A stretch of 37,913 nt of DNA from Actinomadura roseirufa (lineage in GTDB: Bacteria; Actinomycetota; Actinomycetes; Streptosporangiales; Streptosporangiaceae). Shown piece after piece: positions 31,204 through 37,913 of this stretch. The number at the start of each line of letters is the position of its first letter. Position 1 is the first letter of the stretch. The DNA is taken from assembly GCF_900659635.1 (NCBI RefSeq), contig NZ_CAACVB010000054.1:1-37913 (forward strand), read 5' to 3'. The notes below the pieces were generated by a model. That model worked only from the letters and a program-made list of their open reading frames with translations, did no database searches and was not told where the DNA came from. Position numbers and translations under genes: made by a program.

Positions 31204-31880
31204 GCACGGTGCGGGTGCTGCTCGTGGACGACCAGCCGCTGCTGCGGACGGGGTTCCGGCTGATCCTGGAGGCGGAGACCGACATCGCGGTGGTCGGTGA
31301 GGCCGGGGACGGCGCCGCCGCGGTGGAGATGACGCGGTCGCTGCTGCCGGACGTGGTGCTGATGGACATCCGGATGCCGGGCGTGGACGGCATCGAGGCG
31401 ACGCGGCGGATCATCCGCGAGGGGGCGGCGTCGCACGACCCGCGGGTGCTGATCCTGACGACGTTCGACCTGGACGAGTACGTGATCGAGGCGGTGCGGG
31501 CGGGGGCGAGCGGGTTCCTGCTGAAGGACTCGCCGCCGGAGGATCTGGTGCAGGCGATCCGGATCGTGGCGGCGGGCGACGCGATCGTGGCGCCGAGCGT
31601 GACGCGGCGGCTGCTGGACAAGTTCGCGACGCGGCTGCCGGCGGTGCGGGACTCGGCTCCGCCGCCGGGGCTGGACACGCTGACCGAGCGGGAGCGGGAG
31701 GTGCTGTCGCATGTGGCGCGGGGGCAGTCGAACGCGGAGATCGCCAGGGAGCTGGTGGTGTCGGAGACGACGGTGAAGACGCACGTGGGGAACGTGCTGG
31801 CGAAGCTGGGGCTGCGGGACCGTGTGCAGGCGGTCGTGTACGCCTATGAGACGGGCCTGAGCCGTCCCGGGCAGTCCTGA
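31200..31880 (+). CDS. NarL/LuxR-family response regulator
   Basis: A 226-residue regulator. The receiver has the acidic pair Asp10/Asp11 (VLLVDDQPLLR), phosphoacceptor Asp56 (VVLMDIRMPG), switch Thr in LILTTFD and Lys109 (GFLLKDSPP). The LuxR HTH follows at about 158-220 (LTEREREVLSHVARGQSNAEIARELVVSETTVKTHVGNVLAKLGLRDR). It should dimerise on phosphorylation by the kinase encoded upstream. The only transporter genes nearby, the MacB-like ABC pair starting 737 nt downstream, are plausible targets; three GTTTCC motifs lie before them. No ribosome site is strong; the ATG overlaps the stop of a short upstream frame. Confidence 0.95.
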   Translation: MSTVRVLLVDDQPLLRTGFRLILEAETDIAVVGEAGDGAAAVEMTRSLLPDVVLMDIRMPGVDGIEATRRIIREGAASHDPRVLILTTFDLDEYVIEAVRAGASGFLLKDSPPEDLVQAIRIVAAGDAIVAPSVTRRLLDKFATRLPAVRDSAPPPGLDTLTEREREVLSHVARGQSNAEIARELVVSETTVKTHVGNVLAKLGLRDRVQAVVYAYETGLSRPGQS

Positions 31881-32070
31881 CCCTCTCCGCATTCCTCCTC
31901 CTGCCCGCGGGGCCGCCGGGCGCGGCCGTACTGCGTGGGGGCGCCGCACGGCGCGGGAGGCGGTGGCCTTGCGCGACCCCTCACGCGGCGCCGCGCCCGC
32001 TTGGAGGCGCTGTCGGCGGCCGCCCCTGACCCCGGTCGAGGCGGCGGCGGGCGTGGCGTCCGGGTTCCCT

Positions 32071-32103
32071 GAGGCCGGTCTCTTTCGAGGCCGGCCTCGT
32101 TTC
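32071..32103 (+). terminator. possible terminator of the kinase/regulator operon
   Basis: GAGGCCGG (32071-32078) and CCGGCCTC (32091-32098) form an 8-bp stem with a 12-nt loop, followed by GTTTC. It lies about 190 nt after the response regulator stop. The right arm is also part of a self-complementary 12-mer, so other pairings are possible. Confidence 0.4.
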
Positions 32104-32532
32104 GTCCCGCACGGCGGGGCGACGGCTTCGGCCGGGCCGGGCGCGGGCCGGACACGGCCGGGGACACGGGGACGCGGCCCGCGCCGCCGGGGTGACGGCC
32201 GTCGTCCTTCCGGGCTGCGGCGTGCCCCGCGTCACACTCCGGTGCGGTCCGTCCGACCGGACCCTGGTCCGGGCCGCCTACGACCTCCGTGTCAGGCCCT
32301 GAGGGTCGCCCTGACCTTCGGCCGCCCCTCTCCGGCCCCTTGCCGCCCTGGTCAGCGGGCCGGGCGCGGACCTTCCCTGGGCGTCGCCCCTGATCTGCGG
32401 CCCTGGGCGACCCCTCTTTTGTCATAGAGCCCCCTCCCCCGGGAGGACGACGGGTGGAGGGCCCCTCCTGCCACGGTTGGAGCGGCAAGTCCCTTCCTGG
32501 GGTGCATCCTTCGGGCTCGCCGGACTTCTACT

Positions 32533-32595
32533 GTTTCCAACTATGGATCGCCCGGGGGAACGACCGCGGTCCGGTTTCCCAGATTCCGTTTCCCA
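32533..32595. promoter_or_regulatory. repeated GTTTCC motifs upstream of the ABC exporter
   Basis: GTTTCCCA occurs at 32574-32581 and 32588-32595 (14-bp spacing), and GTTTCC also at 32533-32538. Direct repeats in a promoter region next to a two-component system may be binding sites of its regulator. The transcription start is not clear. Confidence 0.3.
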
Positions 32596-32616
32596 TTCGC
32601 AGACAGGGGAGTTCAC

Positions 32617-33450
32617 GTGACGAACACCGCCCCATCGACCGCTGACGCGCACTCCGCGCCCGGGGCGGGCGACTTCGCCGCACGGGCGCACCAGATCCGG
32701 AAGGAGTACGGGCTCGGCGACGCGAAGGTCGTCGCGCTCGACGGCGTCACCGTGGGGATCCCCCGCGGCCGCTTCACCGCGATCATGGGCCCGTCCGGGT
32801 CCGGCAAGTCCACGCTCATGCACTGCATGGCGGGACTGGACTCGGTGGACTCCGGTGAGGTGTACATCGGGGACACCGAGCTGACCCGGCTGAAGGACAA
32901 GCAGCTGACCCGGCTGCGCCGCGACAAGATCGGCTTCATCTTCCAGGCGTTCAACCTGGTGCCGACGCTGACGGCGCTGGAGAACATCACGCTGCCGATG
33001 GACATCGCGGGCCGCAAGGCCGACCAGCAGTGGCTGGACTCGGTGATCGACACCGTGGGGCTGCGGCCCCGGCTCAAGCACCGGCCGACGGAGCTGTCGG
33101 GCGGCCAGCAGCAGCGCGTGGCGTGCGCCCGCGCCCTCGCCGCCCGGCCTGAGATCATCTTCGCGGACGAGCCGACCGGGAACCTGGACTCGCGCTCGGG
33201 CGCCGAGGTGCTGGGGTTCCTGCGCGACTCGGTCCGGCGGATGGGCCAGACGATCGTGATGGTGACGCACGACCCGAGCGCGGCGGCCTACGCCGACCAG
33301 GTGCTGTTCCTGACCGACGGGCAGATCGTGGACACCATGCACGGGCCGACCGCCGAGCGGGTGCTGGAGCGGATGAAGGCGTTCGAGACCGGCCGTCCGG
33401 CCGGCGCCGGCGTCCCGGACGCGCAGGGGCCGGGGGTCGCGGCGCGATGA
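32617..33450 (+). CDS. MacB/LolD-type ABC transporter ATP-binding protein
   Basis: A 277-residue ATPase. Walker A is GPSGSGKST (58-66), the Q-loop is FIFQAFNLVPTLTALENI, the signature is LSGGQQQR, Walker B is IIFADEPTGNLD and the switch His lies in VTHD. These features, especially FQAFNLVPTLT and ADEPTGNLD, mark the MacB/LolD/FtsE class that powers FtsX-like permeases through a mechanotransmission mechanism. The first ~22 residues are a polar extension. The GTG at 32617 has GGGGAG 5 nt upstream. Its TGA overlaps the permease ATG (ATGA at 33447-33450). It lies downstream of a two-component system, a common arrangement for antimicrobial-peptide or cell-envelope stress exporters; the substrate is not known. 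Confidence 0.94.
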   Translation: MTNTAPSTADAHSAPGAGDFAARAHQIRKEYGLGDAKVVALDGVTVGIPRGRFTAIMGPSGSGKSTLMHCMAGLDSVDSGEVYIGDTELTRLKDKQLTRLRRDKIGFIFQAFNLVPTLTALENITLPMDIAGRKADQQWLDSVIDTVGLRPRLKHRPTELSGGQQQRVACARALAARPEIIFADEPTGNLDSRSGAEVLGFLRDSVRRMGQTIVMVTHDPSAAAYADQVLFLTDGQIVDTMHGPTAERVLERMKAFETGRPAGAGVPDAQGPGVAAR

Positions 33451-35945
33451 TGGGCAAGGTCACGCTCCGCAACCTCGCGGCGCACAAGATCAGGCTCGTC
33501 CTGACGGCCGTCGCGGTCATCCTCGGCGTGGCGTTCGTGGCGGGCACGCTGATCTTCACCGACACGATGAACAAGCAGTTCGACGACCTGTTCAGCCGGA
33601 TCGGCAAGAACGTGGCCGTGGACGTGCGGGCCAAGAAGGTCGTCGACTCGGGCGACGACGGCGGGCAGCAGCCGGTCCCGGCGTCGGTGCTGACGGCCGT
33701 CAGGTCCGTGCCCGGGGTGAAGGATCCCGTCGGGAACGTCACCGGGTACGCCGCGATCGTCGGCCGCGACGGCAAGATCGTCGGGTCGGGCGGGCAGGGC
33801 CCGCCGCAGCTCGGCACGAGCTGGAACCCGGCGGGCTCCTACGAGCTGAAGACGGGACGCGCGCCGCACGGGCTCTCCGAGGTGATCGTCGACGCGGGGA
33901 CCGCGAAGAAGGGCAAGGTCGCGGTCGGCGACACGGTGCGCGTCGTCTCCTCCGGCCCGCCCCGCCAGATGAGGGTCGTCGGGTTGATCGACACCGGGAA
34001 CCTCATGGGCGCGACCGTCACGGCGTTCGACACGCCGACGGCGCAGCGGCTCATGCTCAAGCCCGGCTACTTCAGCGACGTCGAGATGGGCGCCTCCGGG
34101 GTGTCGGAGACCGAGCTGCGCGACCGGGTCGCCCGGGCGCTGCCGGACGGCGTGGAGGCCGTCACCGGCACGAAGCTGCGGGAGGAGACCAAGAGCGACA
34201 TCGCCTCGTTCATGAACTTCTTCCGGACGTTCCTGCTGGTGTTCGCGCTCATCTCGATCTTCGTCGGGGCGTTCATCATCTTCAACACGTTCTCGATGCT
34301 GGTCGCCCAGCGCACCCGGGAGCTGGCGCTGCTGCGCGCCATCGGCGCGGCCCGCCCGCAGGTCACCCGCGCGGTGATCGCCGAGGCGATCGCGGTCGGG
34401 GTCGTCGGGTCGACGTTCGGGCTCGTCGCGGGCGCCGGCCTGGCGACGCTGCTGCAGACGCAGATGGGCGACGCCGGCAAGGGCGGGCTCGTGTTCACCG
34501 CGACCCCGGTCATCTGGTCCTACGTCGTCGGGATTCTGGTGACGGTCGTGTCGGCGTACTTCCCGGCGCGGCGCGCGGCGAAGATCCCGCCGGTCGCGGC
34601 GATGCGCGACGACGTCGCGCTGCCGCAGCGCTCGCTGCGGATCCGGGTCGCGCTCGGGTCGCTGCTGACGCTGGCCGGCGCGGCGCTGATCGGTGTGGGG
34701 CTCGGCGGCAGCGGCGGCAACGCCGTGCTCCCGGTGGGCGTCGGCGCGTTCCTGGTGTTCATCGGCGTGGCGATGCTCGCGCCGGTGATCAGCGTCCCGG
34801 TGGTGCGGGTGCTCGGCGCGCCGTTCGCGAAGCTGATGGGCACCCCCGGCCGGCTGGCGCAGCAGAACGCGCTGCGCAACCCGCGCCGGACCGCGGCGAC
34901 CGCCGCCGCGCTGATGATCGGCCTCGCGCTCATCACCACGGTCAACGTCATGGGCTCCTCGATGCGCGCGTCGGTGAACGCGCAGATCGACGACCAGTTC
35001 GGTACCGACTACATCATCCAGCCGGACGGCGGCGGGGGCCTGGGCGACGACGTCGTCCAGAAGGTCAAGGCCGTTCCGGGCGTGGAGACCGCGTCGGCGA
35101 CGTACTCGGGCAGGGCGAAGATCTCCGGTAAGCGGGCCGACTACATGACCGGCGACATCGCCGCGATCGTCAAGGCCGCGCGGCTGAAGGTGACCTCCGG
35201 GGGCACCGACCTCGGCGCCGCCGGGCTGCTGGTCTCCGACAAGACCGCCAAGGACCGCGGCTGGACGGTCGGCCAGGACGTCCCGGCGCAGTTCGGCGAC
35301 GGCAAGACCGAGCGGATGCGGATCTCGGGGATCTTCAAGCGCAGCGAGCTGATCACCGGGGCGCTGATCCCGGAGCGGGTGTACCGGGCGCACACCACGG
35401 CGCCGGCGGCCGACGACGTCATCGTGGACACGGCCAAGGCCGACGCGGCGACCAAGTCGGCGCTGGAGAACGCCCTGCGGGACTACCCGAACCTGAAGGT
35501 CGCCGACCAGACGCAGCTGAAGAAGGACGCGAGCAAGCAGGTCGACGGGTTCATCAAGTTCCTGACCGTCCTGCTGGCCATGTCGGTGATCATCGCGGCG
35601 GTCGGGGTGGTCAACACCCTGGCGCTGTCGGTGATCGAGCGGACCCGGGAGATCGGGCTGCTGCGCGCCATCGGGATCAGCCGGCGGCAGCTGCGCCGCA
35701 TGATCCGGCTGGAGTCGATCGTGATCGCGGTGTTCGGCGCGGTGCTCGGCATGGGCATCGGGATCTCGTTCGGGGCCGCGCTGCAGAAGGCCCTGGAGGA
35801 CAAGGGCCTCGGGGTGCTGTCGATCCCCGTCGGCACGCTGATCGTCTACATGGTGGTCGCCGCCGTGATCGGTGTGCTGGCCGCGCTGTGGCCGGCGTGG
35901 CGGGCGGGCCGGATGGACGTCCTCAAGGCCATCTCCAGCGAGTAG
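33447..35945 (+). CDS. FtsX/MacB-like ABC permease (10-TM type)
   Basis: An 832-residue permease. The N-terminal helix (RLVLTAVAVILGVAFVAGTLIF) is followed by an extracellular domain of ~220 residues (about 45-250). Then come three helices of a first FtsX core (FFRTFLLVFALISIFVGAFIIFNTFSML...), a paired helix region (about 395-450), a second extracellular domain (about 505-690) and a second FtsX core (FLTVLLAMSVIIAAVGVVNTLALSVIERTREIGLLRAIG). The motif QRTRELALLRAIGA / ERTREIGLLRAIGI appears in both cores, showing the internal duplication. The protein ends MDVLKAISSE. Two start codons (33447 and 33450) are possible; the first gives the ATGA overlap with the ATPase gene. It is followed by a strong terminator. 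Confidence 0.94.
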   Translation: MMGKVTLRNLAAHKIRLVLTAVAVILGVAFVAGTLIFTDTMNKQFDDLFSRIGKNVAVDVRAKKVVDSGDDGGQQPVPASVLTAVRSVPGVKDPVGNVTGYAAIVGRDGKIVGSGGQGPPQLGTSWNPAGSYELKTGRAPHGLSEVIVDAGTAKKGKVAVGDTVRVVSSGPPRQMRVVGLIDTGNLMGATVTAFDTPTAQRLMLKPGYFSDVEMGASGVSETELRDRVARALPDGVEAVTGTKLREETKSDIASFMNFFRTFLLVFALISIFVGAFIIFNTFSMLVAQRTRELALLRAIGAARPQVTRAVIAEAIAVGVVGSTFGLVAGAGLATLLQTQMGDAGKGGLVFTATPVIWSYVVGILVTVVSAYFPARRAAKIPPVAAMRDDVALPQRSLRIRVALGSLLTLAGAALIGVGLGGSGGNAVLPVGVGAFLVFIGVAMLAPVISVPVVRVLGAPFAKLMGTPGRLAQQNALRNPRRTAATAAALMIGLALITTVNVMGSSMRASVNAQIDDQFGTDYIIQPDGGGGLGDDVVQKVKAVPGVETASATYSGRAKISGKRADYMTGDIAAIVKAARLKVTSGGTDLGAAGLLVSDKTAKDRGWTVGQDVPAQFGDGKTERMRISGIFKRSELITGALIPERVYRAHTTAPAADDVIVDTAKADAATKSALENALRDYPNLKVADQTQLKKDASKQVDGFIKFLTVLLAMSVIIAAVGVVNTLALSVIERTREIGLLRAIGISRRQLRRMIRLESIVIAVFGAVLGMGIGISFGAALQKALEDKGLGVLSIPVGTLIVYMVVAAVIGVLAALWPAWRAGRMDVLKAISSE

Positions 35946-35966
35946 CCGTCCCCGGCGAGGGACACC

Positions 35967-36014
35967 GCGGCCGGCGCCGCCCGGAACCCACCGGGCGGCG
36001 CCGGCCGCTTTTCT
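35967..36014 (+). terminator. strong Rho-independent terminator after the ABC permease
   Basis: An 18-bp perfect stem (35967-35984 with 35991-36008) closes a 6-nt loop and is followed by TTTTCT (36009-36014). It begins 22 nt after the permease stop codon. Confidence 0.9.
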
Positions 36015-36042
36015 CCGTACCCGCTTTTTTTCCGTACCCGCT
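36014..36042. repeat. 12-bp direct repeat sharing a T tract
   Basis: TCCGTACCCGCT at 36014-36025 and again at 36031-36042, with a run of seven T (36025-36031) joining them. It lies just beyond the terminator, in the space before the convergent MFS gene. Confidence 0.85.
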
Positions 36043-36097
36043 CCCCCGCGCCGAGCCGCACCCGCCCCGGGCCGCCCCTGAGCCGCCCGCCGGCGGG

Positions 36098-37423
36098 TCA
36101 GCCGGACGCCGGGACGGCGCGGGCGCGGGCCAGTCCCCCGCGCAGGCACACGGCCGTCAGGAGCGTCGCCGCGCCCGCGCACGCCAGCGCCCCGCCCACC
36201 GTCACCGCCTCCGCGAGGGCGCCGAGGACCACCGGCCCGATGCCCTGCGCCGTCATCAGCCCCGTCGACAGCAGCCCGAACGCCTGCCCCCGGCCGTCCT
36301 CGGGCAGCGCGTCCACGAACGGGCGCTGCACGCCCAGCTCGTAGGCGAACCCGCACCCGCTCAGCAGCAGCAGCGCGGCCGCCGCCGCGGCCGGCAGCGG
36401 CAGCGCGAACGCCGCCAGCGGCACCCCGAACGCCGCCATCAGCGGCACGACCAGCCGCTCCCGCGCCGCCGGGCCCAGCAGCCGCGCCCCCGCCAGGTTG
36501 CCCAGCAGCATCCCCGCCGCCGAGCACGCCAGCAGCAGCGGCGCCGCTCCCCCGCCGTAGCCGCGGACCTCGGCGTAGGGGACGAGCAGGCCCTCCGCGC
36601 CCGCCACGAACGCCGGCGGCAGCCACTGCGCCAGCAGCAGCGTCCGCACCGCCGGGTCGGCGAGCAGCCGCAGGTTGCCCGCCCAGCTGTCGCGCACCAG
36701 CGACCCGCCGGACGCCCCCGGCGGCGGCAGGTCCGGCAGCCGCAGCCGCACCAGCAGCGCCGCCAGCACATGCCCCGCCGCCGCCACCAGCAGCGCGTGC
36801 CGGGCGCCCAGCGCGGCCACCGCGACCCCGCCGAACGCCAGCCCGAGCAGCTGCGCCGCCGCCGACCCCACGCCCATCAGCGACCGGCCCAGCACGTAGG
36901 CGTCACCCGGCAGCGCCTCGGCGACCAGCCGGTTCGACGCGCCCGCGAACACCGGCGTCGCGCACGCCACCACCGCGACCAGCGCCAGCGCCGCCGGGAC
37001 CGGCGGGCCGAGCAGCGCCAGCACCACCGCGGCGGCCGCCTCCAGCGCGTAGGCGCCCCAGATCAGCGGACGCGGGCGCATCCGGTCGGCCAGCGCCCCG
37101 AACAGCGCGCCGCCCGCCAGCTGCGGCAGGAACCCGATCCCGTAGGCCACCGCCGCCAGCAGCGGCGAGCCCGTCCGCCCGTACACCAGCACCGCCAGCG
37201 CGATCATCCGGAGCGTGTCGGCGGCGATCGCGAGGGTCCGCGTCCCGAGCAGCAGCCGGAACCGCGGCTCGGCGAGCGCGTCACGGTAGGTCGCGCGGCG
37301 AGCGGCGGGGCCGGCCGCGCCGTCGGGGGCAGGGGCGGGGGCAGTGTCGGGGGCAGGGTCGGGGGCAGGGTCGGTCGCGGGGCGGGACGGGCCCGCCGCG
37401 GGGGTGCCGGAGGCCGCGGTCAT
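36098..37423 (-). CDS. MFS transporter (EntS/MFS_3-like exporter)
   Basis: A 441-residue protein with about 12 membrane helices. After a ~45-residue Pro/Ala/Asp-rich N-terminus (encoded by a 12-bp tandem repeat) comes RFRLLLGTRTLAIAADTLRMIALAVLVYGRTGSPLLAAVAYG and then the MFS motif A equivalent GALFGALADRMRPRPLI. The second half begins near RDSWAGNLRLLADPAVRTLLLAQW. This is the MFS_3/enterobactin-exporter-like type. The ATG at 37423 has GAGG about 9 nt upstream. It is divergent from an ArsR-type regulator gene, with a perfect dyad in the shared upstream region, so it is probably repressed by that regulator. Substrate unknown. Confidence 0.9.
   Translation of the reverse strand: MTAASGTPAAGPSRPATDPAPDPAPDTAPAPAPDGAAGPAARRATYRDALAEPRFRLLLGTRTLAIAADTLRMIALAVLVYGRTGSPLLAAVAYGIGFLPQLAGGALFGALADRMRPRPLIWGAYALEAAAAVVLALLGPPVPAALALVAVVACATPVFAGASNRLVAEALPGDAYVLGRSLMGVGSAAAQLLGLAFGGVAVAALGARHALLVAAAGHVLAALLVRLRLPDLPPPGASGGSLVRDSWAGNLRLLADPAVRTLLLAQWLPPAFVAGAEGLLVPYAEVRGYGGGAAPLLLACSAAGMLLGNLAGARLLGPAARERLVVPLMAAFGVPLAAFALPLPAAAAAALLLLSGCGFAYELGVQRPFVDALPEDGRGQAFGLLSTGLMTAQGIGPVVLGALAEAVTVGGALACAGAATLLTAVCLRGGLARARAVPASG
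37324..37371. repeat. 4 x 12-bp tandem repeat inside the MFS gene
   Basis: Units CGGGGGCAGNGT at 37324-37335, 37336-37347, 37348-37359 and 37360-37371, differing at one or two bases. They encode the repeating Pro-Ala-Pro-Asp segment at the N-terminus of the MFS protein. Being a multiple of 3, copy-number changes would keep the frame. Confidence 0.85.
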
Positions 37424-37463
37424 GCCGATCACCCTCGCGCCGCCCGCCGCCCCGCCGCCATCG

Positions 37464-37481
37464 TTACGCCAGGCGGCGTAA
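37464..37481. promoter_or_regulatory. perfect dyad TTACGCC-N4-GGCGTAA, candidate ArsR-type operator
   Basis: Two 7-bp arms (37464-37470 and 37475-37481) in the 67-bp gap between the divergent MFS and ArsR-like genes. The right arm overlaps the TAAGGT -10 of the regulator gene (37479-37484), so binding would block transcription. Confidence 0.6.
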
Positions 37482-37484
37482 GGT
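37479..37484 (+). promoter_or_regulatory. -10 box TAAGGT of the ArsR-like gene, leaderless
   Basis: TAAGGT followed by 6 nt and the GTG at 37491; it overlaps the dyad. Confidence 0.5.
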
Positions 37485-37490
37485 CGCCGG

Positions 37491-37853
37491 GTGATCCGTT
37501 TCGAGGCCGGCGCGGAGGACCTGCTGCACAGCCGGTTCGCGCTGTCGCCGCTGTTCGAGCTGGACGGCCTGCTGCGCGCCCTCACCGGCATGGCCGAGCA
37601 AAGCCTGCCGCCCGCCTGGACGGCGCGGCTGGCGCCCGAGCTGGCCCGGCTGCGCGCCACGACGCCGCTGGAGGCCGTGCTGGCCCTGCTGACGCCCCGC
37701 ACCGGCCCCACCTTCATCGCCCCGCCGCCCCGCGGGCTCGCCCAGACCATCGAGGACGACCTCGCCGCCGTCCGCGCCACCCCCGCCACCGTCGCCCGCC
37801 GCGAGATCGCCGAGGCGCTGCGGGCGCGCCCCGGCCGGTATCCCCTCTCCTAG
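37491..37853 (+). CDS. ArsR-family (DUF5937-type) regulator, N-terminal part at contig end
   Basis: 120 residues from the GTG at 37491. The opening IRFEAGAEDLLHSRFALSPLFELD, LPPAWTARLAPELARLR, then GPTFIAPPPRGLAQTIEDDL and RREIAEALRARPG match the N-terminal DUF5937 region of actinobacterial ArsR-family regulators, which are normally about 300 residues or more with the winged HTH nearer the C-terminus. Here the frame ends at TAG (37851-37853), only eight bases before the Illumina adapter, so the HTH is missing. The stop may be a genuine nonsense mutation or an error in the last bases of the contig. I treat it as a truncated gene. It is divergent from the MFS exporter and probably controls it. 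Confidence 0.7.
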   Translation: MIRFEAGAEDLLHSRFALSPLFELDGLLRALTGMAEQSLPPAWTARLAPELARLRATTPLEAVLALLTPRTGPTFIAPPPRGLAQTIEDDLAAVRATPATVARREIAEALRARPGRYPLS

Positions 37854-37861
37854 GGAGCCCT

Positions 37862-37913
37862 AGATCGGAAGAGCACACGTCTGAACTCCAGTCACTCCAG
37901 CCAATCTCGTATG
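37862..37913 (+). other. Illumina adapter with index (right end)
   Basis: 37862-37895 equals the TruSeq read-2 adapter (AGATCGGAAGAGCACACGTC...). 37896-37903 (TCCAGCCA) is in the position of an 8-base index, and 37904-37913 (ATCTCGTATG) begins the P7 flow-cell sequence. It is not genomic. Confidence 0.98.

Larger units (their letters stand above)
31881..32616. other. 736-bp region between the response regulator and ABC genes
   Basis: No convincing gene. Open frames here are Arg/Pro/Gly low-complexity. It holds two inverted repeats (32071-32098 and 32257-32272), the palindrome GACCGCGGTC (32562-32571), and, close to the ABC genes, a less GC-rich promoter zone (about 32520-32610) with repeated GTTTCC motifs. 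Confidence 0.5.

Noticed and set aside
31844..32488. Long minus-strand open frame (214 codons) between the response regulator and ABC genes
   Set aside because: Arg/Pro/Gly-rich composition typical of non-coding GC-rich DNA; no start signal, no domain pattern, and it overlaps the response regulator end.
33288..36626. 1112-codon minus-strand open frame opposite the ABC permease
   Set aside because: Antisense shadow of the FtsX-like permease; composition is Arg/Asp/His-rich and without domain structure.
37850..37863. Palindrome CTAGGG-AG-CCCTAG as a regulatory site or terminator
   Set aside because: Its right arm includes the first two bases of the Illumina adapter, so the symmetry is at least partly artificial.

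Overview
The window is very GC-rich DNA from an actinobacterium. It carries a complete Pup-proteasome locus (mpa, dop, pup, prcB, prcA, pafA) plus the pafB-pafC-tatA-tatC-helY block. This gene content and order matches mycosporic Actinobacteria (Mycobacterium, Streptomyces, Streptosporangiales and relatives). The extra genes (a FKBP-type isomerase, a DUF3866 protein and an endonuclease VII-like protein between pup and prcB) point to the Streptomyces/Actinomadura side rather than Mycobacterium, but no rRNA or other taxon marker is present. Both ends are untrimmed Illumina adapter (1-15 and 37862-37913), so this is a contig with artificial ends.

Layout. 16-2951: a 5'-truncated SDR-like protein, an ArsR-type regulator with an SRPBCC partner, and a methyltransferase. 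2997-4822 (minus): an ABC-2 type ATPase/permease pair. 5060-6286: a membrane-anchored alpha/beta hydrolase. 6392-13702 (minus): a small PH-like protein, HelY helicase, TatC, TatA, a small membrane protein, PafC and PafB. 13958-15040 (plus): DUF3866 protein, divergent from pafB. 15072-16265 (minus): a winged-helix regulator with a cysteine-rich C-terminus and a DUF3291 protein. 16355-26000 (minus): FKBP lipoprotein, PafA, PrcA, PrcB, a double-HNH endonuclease VII-like protein, Pup, Dop and Mpa/ARC. 26316-28641 (minus): TrmI and an M50 site-2 protease with CBS domains. 28793-35945 (plus): RecB-family nuclease, a histidine kinase/LuxR response regulator pair and a MacB-like ABC exporter. 36098-37423 (minus): an MFS exporter, divergent from a truncated ArsR/DUF5937-type regulator at the right end.

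How the genes work together. Pup is ligated to target lysines by PafA and removed by Dop. Mpa unfolds pupylated proteins into the PrcA/PrcB 20S core. This Pup is encoded with a C-terminal Glu (GGE), so Dop is not needed to deamidate it and should act mainly as depupylase. PafB/PafC form the DNA-damage transcription activator known from mycobacteria. HelY, the endonuclease VII-like protein and the RecB-like nuclease give the region a nucleic-acid-repair flavour.

Most striking beyond the genes: (i) about ten genes appear leaderless, with a TANNNT box 6-8 nt before the start codon; (ii) the exact box TAGGGT recurs before FKBP, pafA, prcB, pup, mpa and the histidine kinase; (iii) strand composition flips near pup/dop. 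The plus strand is C-rich from about 13 to 20.7 kb and G-rich from about 22.5 to 31.8 kb, whichever strand the genes are on, with a low-GC trough over the endonuclease/pup segment at the boundary.
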